A stretch of DNA of 64,000 bases from HK1 sp965202875. GTDB taxonomy: Bacteria > Pseudomonadota > Gammaproteobacteria > HK1. Below the pieces are notes generated by a model. It had not been told where the DNA came from, did not search any database, and saw only the letters and a program-made list of their open reading frames with translations. Location: positions 4,340,001 to 4,404,000 of the forward strand of contig OZ241870.1 of the NCBI GenBank assembly GCA_965202875.1. The letters run 5' to 3'. The translations under genes and the position numbers were made by a program. This document shows positions 51,941 through 60,072 of the stretch, one piece after another. The stretch's first letter is position 1; each line of letters starts with the position of its first letter.

Positions 51941-52666
51941 TCAGCCGAGAGGCGGCTCGGCGTTGCTCTTCGGCCATTCGGGCTCGAAGCCGAGGATGGT
52001 GCAGTCGGCGGGAAGCGGGGGGTTGAACAGCAGGTTGTGCCAGAACGTCGCTTCGCGCAGAGGGTTGTTCGGCGAGAGGCGCCGCACGGTGCAGTACAGG
52101 CGGTATCGCTGGCTGAACTGCTCGAAGTCGAGTCGGCATTCCCGGTATGCCAACAGCGTCGCCGCGGTTGCGGAATCCGTCGGGAAGCTCGCGGTGAGGA
52201 TGTCGGAGAACTCGCGCGGCGTTTGGTAGTAGCGCTCGGCGAGGAACTTCAGGGCGGCTTCGCGCCGCTCCGCCGGGTCATGGGTGCGCCGCGCCATGTG
52301 GCGAAGTTCCATCGTCGCCGAATGCTCGGGCCGCCGGCAGAGCACGGTGACGATGCGGGCGATGGAGCCGGTGCCCTGGGCCGAACCCGAGTCTGGGGTC
52401 GGTCCTGAATCCAGGGACACTCCCGGAGCCGGAGTCGACTCCGCGGCCTGGACCGATTCTGCAGTCGGAACCGGTTCCGTGGCCGATCCCGGAACCGGAG
52501 ATACGAGCGGCGCCATTCCGCTCGTGGGTCGGCCCTCGTGCTTGCGCATCGAGATCTGGCGGATCCGGCACTGCCAGCGAAGAAAGGCGTCACGCAACCG
52601 TTCGTTGGCACGGTCCAGTCGCACGACGTTCGAGCCGGGCTGTTTTGATTCCGCGCCCGCAGACAT
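51941..52666 (-). CDS. Protein of unknown function with low-complexity insertion
   Basis: 241 residues from ATG 52666 (ccggag just before). No family recognised. N-terminal VVRLDRANERLRDAFLRWQC and C-terminal ATMELRHMARRTHDPAERRE, FLAERYYQTPREFSDILTAS, DFEQFSQRYRLYCTVRRLSP and NPLREATFWHNLLFNPPLPA look like ordered helical protein. Between them (about residues 60-100) is a Pro/Ser/Thr/Glu-rich stretch of loosely repeated GSATEPVPTAESVQAAEST type, similar in style to the insertions in other genes here. A regulatory or DNA-associated role is possible but unsupported. Confidence 0.5.
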   Translation of the reverse strand: MSAGAESKQPGSNVVRLDRANERLRDAFLRWQCRIRQISMRKHEGRPTSGMAPLVSPVPGSATEPVPTAESVQAAESTPAPGVSLDSGPTPDSGSAQGTGSIARIVTVLCRRPEHSATMELRHMARRTHDPAERREAALKFLAERYYQTPREFSDILTASFPTDSATAATLLAYRECRLDFEQFSQRYRLYCTVRRLSPNNPLREATFWHNLLFNPPLPADCTILGFEPEWPKSNAEPPLG

Positions 52667-52727
52667 CTCCGGCGGCACTATCCGGAAGCTGCGGTCACGG
52701 TGTTGGTGGGCCGCCGGGTTTGCCCTC

Positions 52728-53006
52728 ACGCTGCGGCGCGGGGCTTCCTTCCGGCGGGTTCCGGGGCGCTGAAGCGCCGGTCGTGGTCGAGGCTCGGGAT
52801 GCGACCGCGGGCGTGCGCCACGCTTTCGACGTCCACCGTCGCGACGACGTATCCCGCGCCGTCCCCGCCGTCGGCGAGCACCTCGCGTAGCGCGTCGAGG
52901 CTGCTCGCGCAACGGAACACGGCGTCGCCCGAGAGCGTATCGAGGCCGGGCACCTCATCGATGGATTCGCCCCCTGGATGACCACGGTGGTTCTGCGTTC
53001 GCCCAT
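52728..53006 (-). pseudogene. Composite remnant: dehydrogenase-like 5' fragment joined to duplicated nitrilase 3' end
   Basis: From ATG 53006 the sequence reads MGERRTTVVIQG, then, after a missing G near 52975, GESIDEVPGLDTLSGDAVFR and CASSLDALREVL, which recalls the start of a D-2-hydroxyacid dehydrogenase (tentative). At about 52888 it joins ADGGDGAGYVVATVDVESVA and the following residues to GRKPRAAA, a copy of the 3' end of the nitrilase gene at 54094 with about 95 percent identity over 160 bp. It is a rearrangement scar and not a functional gene. Confidence 0.65.
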
Positions 53007-53259
53007 CGTGCCTTTCCCGCCCTCGCCTTTTCGCGGCGCCGCCCGGGACCCGCCGTTGCCGGATCCATTCAACGGCAGGGCGGTGGCGGCGCCGGTCGAG
53101 GAGACGATCGCAATCACCGGAATTAGAATACCTGACCCGGAATCACCGCAACCAGGCGCCTGACATCAACCTGGAAGCGACCGTCATACGAGGCGCACGG
53201 GTGGAGATGGAACGAAGCGCGGCATGTGCCTCGGGGTTCGCTGGACCACCGTAGCCACT

Positions 53260-53994
53260 TCAGTTGTTGCGTCGCCGCCACTCCCATGGCCGTTCGTACT
53301 CGCCGGAGTGAATCCCCATGCGAGCCTCGCGAGCCGCATTCTCATCGCCGACGTACCGCCGTGAATAGCGGCGATACGCCAGGGCAAGGCCTTGCCTGAC
53401 CATCCAGCCGTTCAAGTCGACGCCGTCCGCGTCGTAACACGTCGCGACCACCCGGCCGTGCTCATCCCGTCCATGTACACGGCAACTTGTCCGGCCTCCT
53501 GCAGTCATCATGCGGAGCGCTCTGGCCGCAGCCTCGCCGCAGGCCCAGGACGTACCACCGGCTTTCCGGCAGTGTTGTCTGCCTTCGAGGGCATCGATTC
53601 CGTGAAGGCGGATCCGGTTGCCCGCTATTTCGATGGTATCGCCGTCAATCACCTTCGCGGCGCCTTCGAGCACGTTCGGGGAACGTCCTGCCGGCGTCCC
53701 TCGATGTGCAGAAGCGGATCGTCGCTCCCGGTCAGGCACGTTCGGGGAACGTCCTGCCGGCGTCCCTCGATGAAGCTCCGGTTTCCCACCTGCTTTGCGG
53801 ATCTTTTGAAGAGGCGTTCCCGGGGGATCGAGACGAATCCTTGAACTTTTCGACATCCTGAAATGGCAATGGTACGGCTCGCCACCGGCATGGCAGCCAT
53901 CCCTGCCGACTTCGCCGCTATGACTTCCCACCGTCAAGGGCACGACGAAAGCGATGGCGGCCATCACGCCGGACGTTCCCTTCAGCCGTTTCAC
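53260..53994 (-). CDS. Staphylococcal-nuclease-like (SNase) exported nuclease with repeat insertion
   Basis: 244 residues. A hydrophobic N-terminus (SGVMAAIAFVVPLTVGSHSG) is a signal peptide, followed by a His/Cys-rich HAGGEPYHCHF stretch. The SNase domain is at about residues 110-235: AAKVIDGDTIEIAGNRIRLH then GIDALEGRQHCRKAGGTSWA, GEAAARALRMM, and LNGWMVRQGLALAYRRYSRR. The catalytic Asp, Arg and Glu (DGDT, RLHGID, ALE) are present. Between signal and domain two copies of HRGTPAGRSPNV (22-residue spacing) form an in-frame insertion. It is likely a periplasmic or secreted DNA/RNA nuclease. Confidence 0.85.
   Translation of the reverse strand: MKRLKGTSGVMAAIAFVVPLTVGSHSGEVGRDGCHAGGEPYHCHFRMSKSSRIRLDPPGTPLQKIRKAGGKPELHRGTPAGRSPNVPDRERRSASAHRGTPAGRSPNVLEGAAKVIDGDTIEIAGNRIRLHGIDALEGRQHCRKAGGTSWACGEAAARALRMMTAGGRTSCRVHGRDEHGRVVATCYDADGVDLNGWMVRQGLALAYRRYSRRYVGDENAAREARMGIHSGEYERPWEWRRRNN
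53668..53775. repeat. 36-bp repeat, two copies 66 bp apart, inside the SNase gene
   Basis: cacgttcggggaacgtcctg then ccggcgtccctcgatg occurs at about 53669 and 53735. It resembles the GC-rich half of the window's REP unit (ggaacg...gtcc) and codes HRGTPAGRSPNV on the minus strand, so it may be REP-derived sequence domesticated into coding sequence. Confidence 0.75.
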
Positions 53995-54093
53995 CGTCTC
54001 CCCCCTTCCCCTCCGGCACCCGGTCAGACACCGTATCGCGCCGACTCGACGTGCTCGTGGCGCAACGCCGGTTCAACAAGATCGGGGCCGCGG

Positions 54094-54951
54094 TCATGCT
54101 GCGGCGCGGGGCTTCCTTCCGGCGGGTTCCGGGGCGCTGAAGCGCCGGTCGTGCTCAAGGCTCGGGATGCGCCCGCGGGCGTGCGCCACGCTTTCGACGT
54201 CCACAGTTGCGACGACGTATCCCGCGCCGTCCCCGCCGTCGGCGAGCACCTCGCCCCACGGCGAGACGATGAGCGAATGGCCGTAGGCGGCGCCGCCGCC
54301 GGGCACCGCACCCACCGCGCACGGGGCTACGACCACCGCGCCGTTCTCGATGGCGCGGGCGCGGTTCAGAACGTGCCAGTGCGCCTCCCCCGTCACCTTG
54401 GTGAAGGCGGCCGGCACCGCGAGGATCTCCGCGCCGGCCTGTGCGAGCGCGCGGTAGAGCTGGGGAAAGCGCAGGTCGTAGCAGATGGTCAGGCCGAGTC
54501 GGCCCCAGGGCGTATCCACCAGGACAGCCTGCCCGCCCGGCGCGACGACCGCGGACTCGCGATAGCGCTGGGTGGGAGACAAATCCACGTCGAACAGGAA
54601 GATCTTGTCGTAGCGGGCGCGGGTCTCTCCCCGGTCGTCGATCACGTAACCGCGGTTGATGAGCCGATCTCCGGGACCGTCCACCGCGATGGAGCCGATC
54701 AGCATCCAGACCCCCGCTTCGCTCGCGAAGCCGCGCAGGGCATCAAGCACCGGATGGTGCGCTTCCGGGGCGGTCGGGGGCGCGAACAGGCCCCCTTCAC
54801 TCTTGAGGCCGCCGCAGTACTCGGGGAGGCAGACCAGCTCCGCGCCGGCCGCGACCGCCTCCCCGGCCAAGCGGCGGGCTTCCTCGACGGCCTCGTCGAA
54901 GGTGGCGAGCGGCCGGGTCTGCACACAGCCGATCCTGACTTCCTGGGTCAT
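54094..54951 (-). CDS. Carbon-nitrogen hydrolase (Nit1/Nit2-like omega-amidase)
   Basis: 285 residues from ATG 54951, preceded by gggagggaggacc. The catalytic triad is complete: Glu44 in LVCLPEYCGGLKS, Lys116 in ARYDKIFLFDVDL and Cys157 in GLTICYDLRFPQLYRALAQA, with EAHWHVLNRARAIENGAVVV and YGHSLIVSPWGEVLADGGDG after. This matches the Nit1/Nit2 branch that hydrolyses omega-amides such as deaminated glutathione. The last about 55 codons are duplicated at 52728-52888. It seems functional. Confidence 0.92.
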   Translation of the reverse strand: MTQEVRIGCVQTRPLATFDEAVEEARRLAGEAVAAGAELVCLPEYCGGLKSEGGLFAPPTAPEAHHPVLDALRGFASEAGVWMLIGSIAVDGPGDRLINRGYVIDDRGETRARYDKIFLFDVDLSPTQRYRESAVVAPGGQAVLVDTPWGRLGLTICYDLRFPQLYRALAQAGAEILAVPAAFTKVTGEAHWHVLNRARAIENGAVVVAPCAVGAVPGGGAAYGHSLIVSPWGEVLADGGDGAGYVVATVDVESVAHARGRIPSLEHDRRFSAPEPAGRKPRAAA

Positions 54952-55024
54952 GGTCCTCCCTCCCTGCCGCGGATTCTGCCAGGACCCGGACGCTCCGGAT
55001 TCCTGTGCATTCCGCGCAATCGTG

Positions 55025-55396
55025 CCATGGAACAAGGATATTCTCAAAGAACGCGGAGAGCACCCTGGCTTGGTCCATATCTTCTCGGCGATGGAGACCT
55101 GTGCATCATTTCGCCCTTGGCATGACAAGAAGACACATCACACGTCTCTGAAGCCATCCACAAGCAAGTGCCTGCATTACTACTTTTACTTCATCGACGA
55201 GAGCTTTGGTCTATGTTACCTCCGGGTGCCTACGTGGGCGCCGTTTCGCCTGCAAGTGTACTTCAACGGACACAACTGGCTTGCGCGTCGCCTCGGCAAG
55301 GCTGGCATCGCCTATGAGATGGCCGACAACGCCTTCCTCTCCATCTCTGATTTCAAACAAGCACAACGGCTTGCCGAGCGCTTGGACGCCACATAG
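55025..55396 (+). pseudogene. Fragment of a larger conserved protein of unknown function
   Basis: The open frame reads RGEHPGLVHIFSAMETCASF, RPWHDKKTHHTSLKPSTSKC, LHYYFYFIDESFGLCYLRVP, TWAPFRLQVYFNGHNWLARR and AYEMADNAFLSISDFKQAQR before a stop. I recall proteins of about 400 residues with this 'KCLHYYFYFIDE..GLCYvRVPTW.PFRLQ.Y.NGHN' core; here the N-terminal third and C-terminal half are missing. The core is Tyr/Phe/Trp-rich, unlike its GC-rich surroundings. It has no start of its own and abuts the nitrilase leader. Confidence 0.55.
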
Positions 55397-55491
55397 GCAG
55401 GATCTTATAACTCATTGATTATTCGGGAATTGATTCGGGCCGTGGAAGTCCCATCCGAAATCTCCGATCATGGAAGCGCTGAACCCACATG

Positions 55492-56790
55492 ACAGGAGAA
55501 GACTCGGACGGGACGCCGCACTGTTGCTCAATTCGCCCACCAGATCAAGCGTGTGTCGTCGCACACGGTACTCAACGACCTCGGACGGAGGGTCGGCTTC
55601 TGCCACCGGGAGCGGCTGATGACTCCATATCGACTGGTCCTGGGCCTGCTGGCGGGCCACGCGACGGGACCGGTCGAGACGTTGGCCGATATGCAACGGC
55701 AATTCAATGCGTTGTTCGGCACCACGGTCGCATGCAAGCCGTTCCACGACCCGTTGGCGAAGCGTTCCTTCAAGGACTTTGCGAGCGGTGCTGGACCAAG
55801 TGCTTCAGCAATGGGTGGTGGGCGTGTTGCAACCGACGGCGCGGGGTCCGCTCGGTGGGTTCGGTCGGAGTGTGATCCAGGACGGCTGCTCGTTCGCGGT
55901 CAAGGACGCGCTTCGTGAACAGTACCCGGGGCGATTCAGGAAGCAGAATCCGGCTGCGGTGGAGCTGCATGACGATGAGTCTGCTGAATGAATCGGTGGA
56001 GCAGGTGACGCTGACGGCGGACACGGCGCCGGAGCGGCCCCATCTGCCCTCGCCCGAGGCGTTGCGCGATGACCTGCGGTTGGCGGACCGTGGGTACGTT
56101 GACCTGGAGTATATGGGTGCGGTGGACAGGGCGGGTGGGTACTTCGCGATGCGTGCGAGCGCATCGGTCAATCCGAAGGTGCAGGGTGCGTACACCTGGG
56201 AAGGGGAGGCGTTGGGGGAGTGGTCCGGGCAATTGTTGAAGCAGGGGGTTCCGTCGAAGGGCGAGACGGTCGATCTCGATGTGGTTTGGGGGGAGGGAGA
56301 GAAGGAGTTGAAATTGAGGCTGTTGGCGCGATGGAATCGTGACGAGGGGTGTCATACGGTTGTTGGTGACGAATCTGCTGCGCGCCCGATTCAGTGCGGA
56401 GCAGGTGGGGCAGCTCTACCGGTTGCGGTGGCAGGTCGAGCTGTTGTTCAAGGAGTGGAAGTCGTATGCGAATCTTTGCGTTCGACACGAGCAAAGCGGG
56501 GATGGCCGAGGGGCTGATATGGACGGCGATTGCGGCGTCGGTTCTGAAGCGTTGTCTGGCCCGGATGACGCAGGCATTGCGAGGGGTCGAGGTCTCGACG
56601 CGGAAGGTGGCGATGTGTGCGCGTCATGGATTGGGGGATGTGTTCCGTGTGCTTGCTCGTGGAAGGAGACGAGGCTTTCTTCCCGTGTTGCGAGGCTTGG
56701 TGGATTATCTGGCGAACAATGCGACTCGGTCCCATCCGAAACGAGACCGCAAGAGAGGACGACTCCAATTCGGATTGGAGCCGGTGTTGT
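55492..56790 (+). pseudogene. IS4-family transposase, multiply frameshifted
   Basis: Pieces in successive frames assemble into an IS4 transposase: TVAQFAHQIKRVSSHTVLND, LMTPYRLVLGLLAGHATGPV, ALFGTTVACKPFHDPLAKRS, then VLDQVLQQWVVGVLQPTARG and SVIQDGCSFAVKDALREQYP, then LPSPEALRDDLRLADRGYVD, YLEYMGAVDRAGGYFAMRAS-like text, YRLRWQVELLFKEWKSYANL (the Y-(2)-R-(3)-E-(6)-K signature of IS4) and AEGLIWTAIAASVLKRCLAR. Frame changes are needed near 55780, 55975, 56350 and 56465. No terminal repeats were found. It separates two unrelated truncated genes. Confidence 0.88.
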
Positions 56791-56811
56791 GATTTCCTCA
56801 AGTACCAACCT

Positions 56812-57408
56812 ATGAAGCAACTACGCGATGGCAAGATGACGAATCCGAAGCGTCTCACACTGTATTCAGGTGCCCGATCTCAGTTTTATAATATTAAAGG
56901 TGAATACGGCGAACCTCACGATGGTCTCTATATTCTTTCTCCTACGCAGGCTCTCGTGGCAGAAGCTAATCGCACTAATGAGTTCAATGATGCCTCTTAT
57001 GTGGTACTCTACCGATCATCGGCAGGCCGCATCCTCTTTTGCGGCGATGCTCACGACAAGACATGGGAGCACGTTCTGGAGAATCATCTGACAGATATTT
57101 ATCGTGTCGAACTCATGATCGCACCACATCACGGCCGCGACTCGGATCGAGACCGCTCGTTCTTGAGCGAAGTCATGCCGAAGCTCACACTGTTTGGCGT
57201 TGCCCCATCGGAGCATCTCGCCTATGATGCTTGGCGAAATCGCGGCCTTGATTACATCACCAGTAACCAATCCGGGACGATAATCGTCGACGCGAGAAGC
57301 GTCCCGATGAAGGTGTATGTAACTAAAGAATCCTTCGCGCGCAAACGGAATCCGAAAGCTGCCTGTTCCTTCGACCTTCATGCTTGGCTGCTACGCAGCA
57401 TTACATGA
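56812..57408 (+). pseudogene. MBL-fold (ComEC/Rec2-like) hydrolase, C-terminal part
   Basis: 198 codons from ATG 56812. The text SYVVLYRSSAGRILFCGDAH, DKTWEHVLENHLTDIYRVEL then MIAPHHGRDSDRDRSFLSEV, and SEHLAYDAWRNRGLDYITSN is the second half of ComEC-like metallo-beta-lactamase proteins, including the later zinc ligands (GDAH, PHHG). The HxHxDH half is missing and the gene begins where the IS4 remnant ends, so it is 5'-truncated. Lower GC than the window. It belongs to the same broad class as the MBL gene at 60069 but is not a duplicate of it. Confidence 0.75.
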
Positions 57409-57762
57409 CTGGCACACTCTCCGCAGCTCTGCGTCTCGTTCTGTGGAGGCTGGAGTTCTTGATAGATAACGCCGCGAACCGCAAGACTGTCCGGCAACTG
57501 GGTATCTTTCACTGATCGGCGATCTCTGTGGGTTGCCACGCACTGGATCCGAATGACGGTCACTGAGCGAGAATCAGGGGATCTGCAATTTGCTCGGCGG
57601 GAAGCAATGTAGCCGGTTTTCGCCGGTACTCAGGCATGGCGCTTGAGCTCGCGCGTTAGACGCAGTTCGGCAAACGGTGTGCTATTCATAAGTCACAAAG
57701 AGCGGGATGAGTCCGGGGCTGCGATTTTGCGGATCGAAAGAGGAGGTAGAGTTGTCGAATAT
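57409..57762. other. Gene-less convergent gap
   Basis: Between the plus-strand MBL fragment and the minus-strand E2-E1-JAB gene I find no convincing gene, including no small beta-grasp ubiquitin-like protein on either strand. No strong terminator hairpin was recognised. Confidence 0.4.
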
Positions 57763-60072
57763 TCAGTCGTGACTCACAGATACATCCGTCGCATCAGCAA
57801 GAAGCGCATGAAAATCCGTGGGTGTATGGATCAGAAAAAGCGAAGGCATGAGACGTGCCAGGGATACCGCCTTTGCCGTCGCCCGATCCTTCTCGGACGG
57901 ACCACCCGGGGAAAGATGGCTGTGCCAAGTGCCAAGACAGTAGAGTGACCAGCCGACAGCTTCCGAGTAAGCGACCATCTGCTGGCGCAACCCTCTTCTT
58001 CCAAGGACGAACTCATCCGCTGAGCGGCTGCTATCCTCCGGCGGACTCAATACGTCGACGACATGAACGGTCCGAGACACCTCTGAAATCCGGCCCATCA
58101 GAACGCCGCCGGTCTCCACCTTCGGCCAACGTGCTGTTTCGCCCCGAATTTTCGTCAATGCACGCGAATGAATATGAGCGCACCATGATTTTCTGTTCAT
58201 CGCGCGCACCACGAGCACCGGCGGTATACTGCGTGTATGCCATTTCAGCCCGAGTCCGTCTTCGGACAATCGGCCTATGAGGATTTCACCGCCATCATGC
58301 GGCAATCCGTCGCGTTGCCTTGCCAGCAAGTATTCTGACATTCCGGCCGCGAACAGCGATAGTCGGCCATCCGACATGGCCATCGTCAGGGAGCCGCAGC
58401 CTTGACCAATGCTCCGGCGTGATACGTTGTCATCACTTCCGAGGATGATCCGCGCAAGGACTGCATCCTCTCGCAGCAACGTATAGAATTCTGCCATCAG
58501 ATCGGTAGTGCTCGGATTCCGATCCGGTCCTTCTGTGGTGACCAACCCTGCAAGACCGCCAGTGAATAGCAATGTCTCGATGACCCGCAGGGGCCTCCTG
58601 GTAGCTGCAATAGCCTCACGAACGACCAGGGACGCCGTCGAATTCACAACGGCCCACGAGCGCTCCGATCCAAGACGATGCGAATTGCGCCCGGATGTCA
58701 AGACAGCCACTACGTCCGCTGCTAGCGGCGTTGCCTCGTGATCCAGTCCGCGTAACGCCTCGCACAGAACCCGTGCCTTGGCATCCATCCAAAGAAGCTG
58801 CATATCGCCAGTGGCTGGAACGAGTGCATGGCGCGCCGCGTTGTGCGGCGTCATCGACGATTTGTCGAGAACGACTTCAGGCCCGTTTCCGGCGCGTGCG
58901 AGATGCAGCGCCAGCTTCGACCCCAAGCTTCCCGCGCCAACAAGCGTCCAACGTGGTCGTTCCAAGGTCACTGCGTCTCCGGTCATTCGAGCAAGAAGGG
59001 GACGAGATGTGGAGTGGCGATGCGCGGCTGGTCGAACCGCCGTTGCACCGCCGTCGGCGAACAGACCCGGGGAACAAATGTCCACGACATACGGACACAG
59101 CTCGATGGGACTTTCGCTTCCGATGACGTTGAACGGCCGGCGTGCCAAGAGGATGATCGCCAGTGTGAACGGCCCTGCCTCCCGATATACGGACAAGCGC
59201 TGCTTCAGCAAACCCAGAGCAGTATCGAGCTCCTTGGCGCAGTTATACAGGGCGGCGCGTTTCTTCAGATCGTCGACATCGCGTACGGTTTCGGGAAGAT
59301 AGACATCGTTGACGATCAGTTCGCCTGAAGGGTGCTTTCCCGGCCAGACAGCCAGCGCCAATGACTTGCCGTGGCGGAGCGGTGAATCTCTGTGTACGGA
59401 CATCTCCCTGAAGATATTGGGCACGGATTTGGGGTTGAGCCGAACCGTCGAGGCTGAAATCTGACCGTGAACGAAGCCCGGGCGGTCATTGGCGGCGTGC
59501 TTCAGGTAGATGAGCTCAAGAAATCTGTATCCACCTCCGCGGTTCACCAGCCGGCGGAGACCGTCTGCGTCCGCAACCAGGTAGTCTTCGAAGGCGTCAC
59601 GGCGGACAGGTTCCCATCCTTGCGTCGGATCGATGAGTGCGCCGAGGGCAGCGCGTTCGAGCCAAACAACGGTCTGGTTGAGAACGCCAGCCAGCCCCTC
59701 CCGGTGAAGCAATTCGGCGGGGCCGCCGTCGTAAATGCAGGGAACGGGTCGCCCGCCCGTCAACCACGGCTGCATGTGCGGCAGATCCCGATTGAAGTCG
59801 GGACGCAGGGACAATTCGGGAGGACCCAAAGGGAAATCTGCCGGAAAATCAAAGCGCACGATTTCCTTCAGCCTGACCCCGGAAGGACTCTCCCCACACC
59901 GTCTCCACTCACTCGGCAGGCTGACCTCGAACGTCACATCGACGGCAGTTGCCTCGCTTGTTTCGTCCAGACGGGGGGCTCCTACATGGAGTACGGCCGA
60001 GTGGCCGGATACCAGACTCAGTGCGCGCAGAAGCGCATTGCTGGGTCCGGCATCCGCCATTGTCTGCCTCAT
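57763..60072 (-). CDS. E2-E1-JAB fusion: ubiquitin-like conjugation/deconjugation protein
   Basis: 769 residues with three enzyme domains. Residues about 15-160: prokaryotic E2-like fold, with VRFDFPADFPLGPPELSLRP and the candidate catalytic Cys112 in GGRPVPCIYDGGPAELL. Residues about 370-600: ThiF/E1-like, with WTLVGAGSLGSKLALHLARA (nucleotide loop), Asp403 then SMTPHNAARHALVP, and Cys559 in RRSIGQGCGSLTMAMSDGRL as a possible thioester Cys. Residues about 630-769: JAB/JAMM protease, with Glu653 in VETGGVLMGR and the zinc motif GTWHSHLSPGGPSEKDRATA (His717, His719, Ser726, Asp729). The HxH-to-Ser spacing is six residues, one fewer than the usual seven. It is co-translated with the MBL gene upstream (ATGA overlap). 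Relatives act in anti-phage systems such as CBASS (Cap2/Cap3) and Bil/Bub. Confidence 0.88.
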   Translation of the reverse strand: MRQTMADAGPSNALLRALSLVSGHSAVLHVGAPRLDETSEATAVDVTFEVSLPSEWRRCGESPSGVRLKEIVRFDFPADFPLGPPELSLRPDFNRDLPHMQPWLTGGRPVPCIYDGGPAELLHREGLAGVLNQTVVWLERAALGALIDPTQGWEPVRRDAFEDYLVADADGLRRLVNRGGGYRFLELIYLKHAANDRPGFVHGQISASTVRLNPKSVPNIFREMSVHRDSPLRHGKSLALAVWPGKHPSGELIVNDVYLPETVRDVDDLKKRAALYNCAKELDTALGLLKQRLSVYREAGPFTLAIILLARRPFNVIGSESPIELCPYVVDICSPGLFADGGATAVRPAAHRHSTSRPLLARMTGDAVTLERPRWTLVGAGSLGSKLALHLARAGNGPEVVLDKSSMTPHNAARHALVPATGDMQLLWMDAKARVLCEALRGLDHEATPLAADVVAVLTSGRNSHRLGSERSWAVVNSTASLVVREAIAATRRPLRVIETLLFTGGLAGLVTTEGPDRNPSTTDLMAEFYTLLREDAVLARIILGSDDNVSRRSIGQGCGSLTMAMSDGRLSLFAAGMSEYLLARQRDGLPHDGGEILIGRLSEDGLGLKWHTRSIPPVLVVRAMNRKSWCAHIHSRALTKIRGETARWPKVETGGVLMGRISEVSRTVHVVDVLSPPEDSSRSADEFVLGRRGLRQQMVAYSEAVGWSLYCLGTWHSHLSPGGPSEKDRATAKAVSLARLMPSLFLIHTPTDFHALLADATDVSVSHD

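Noticed and set aside
57643..57948. Plus-strand 101-codon frame as a missing ubiquitin-like protein
   Set aside because: It overlaps the 3' end of the JAB domain, lacks a beta-grasp pattern and a C-terminal Gly, and has no ribosome site.
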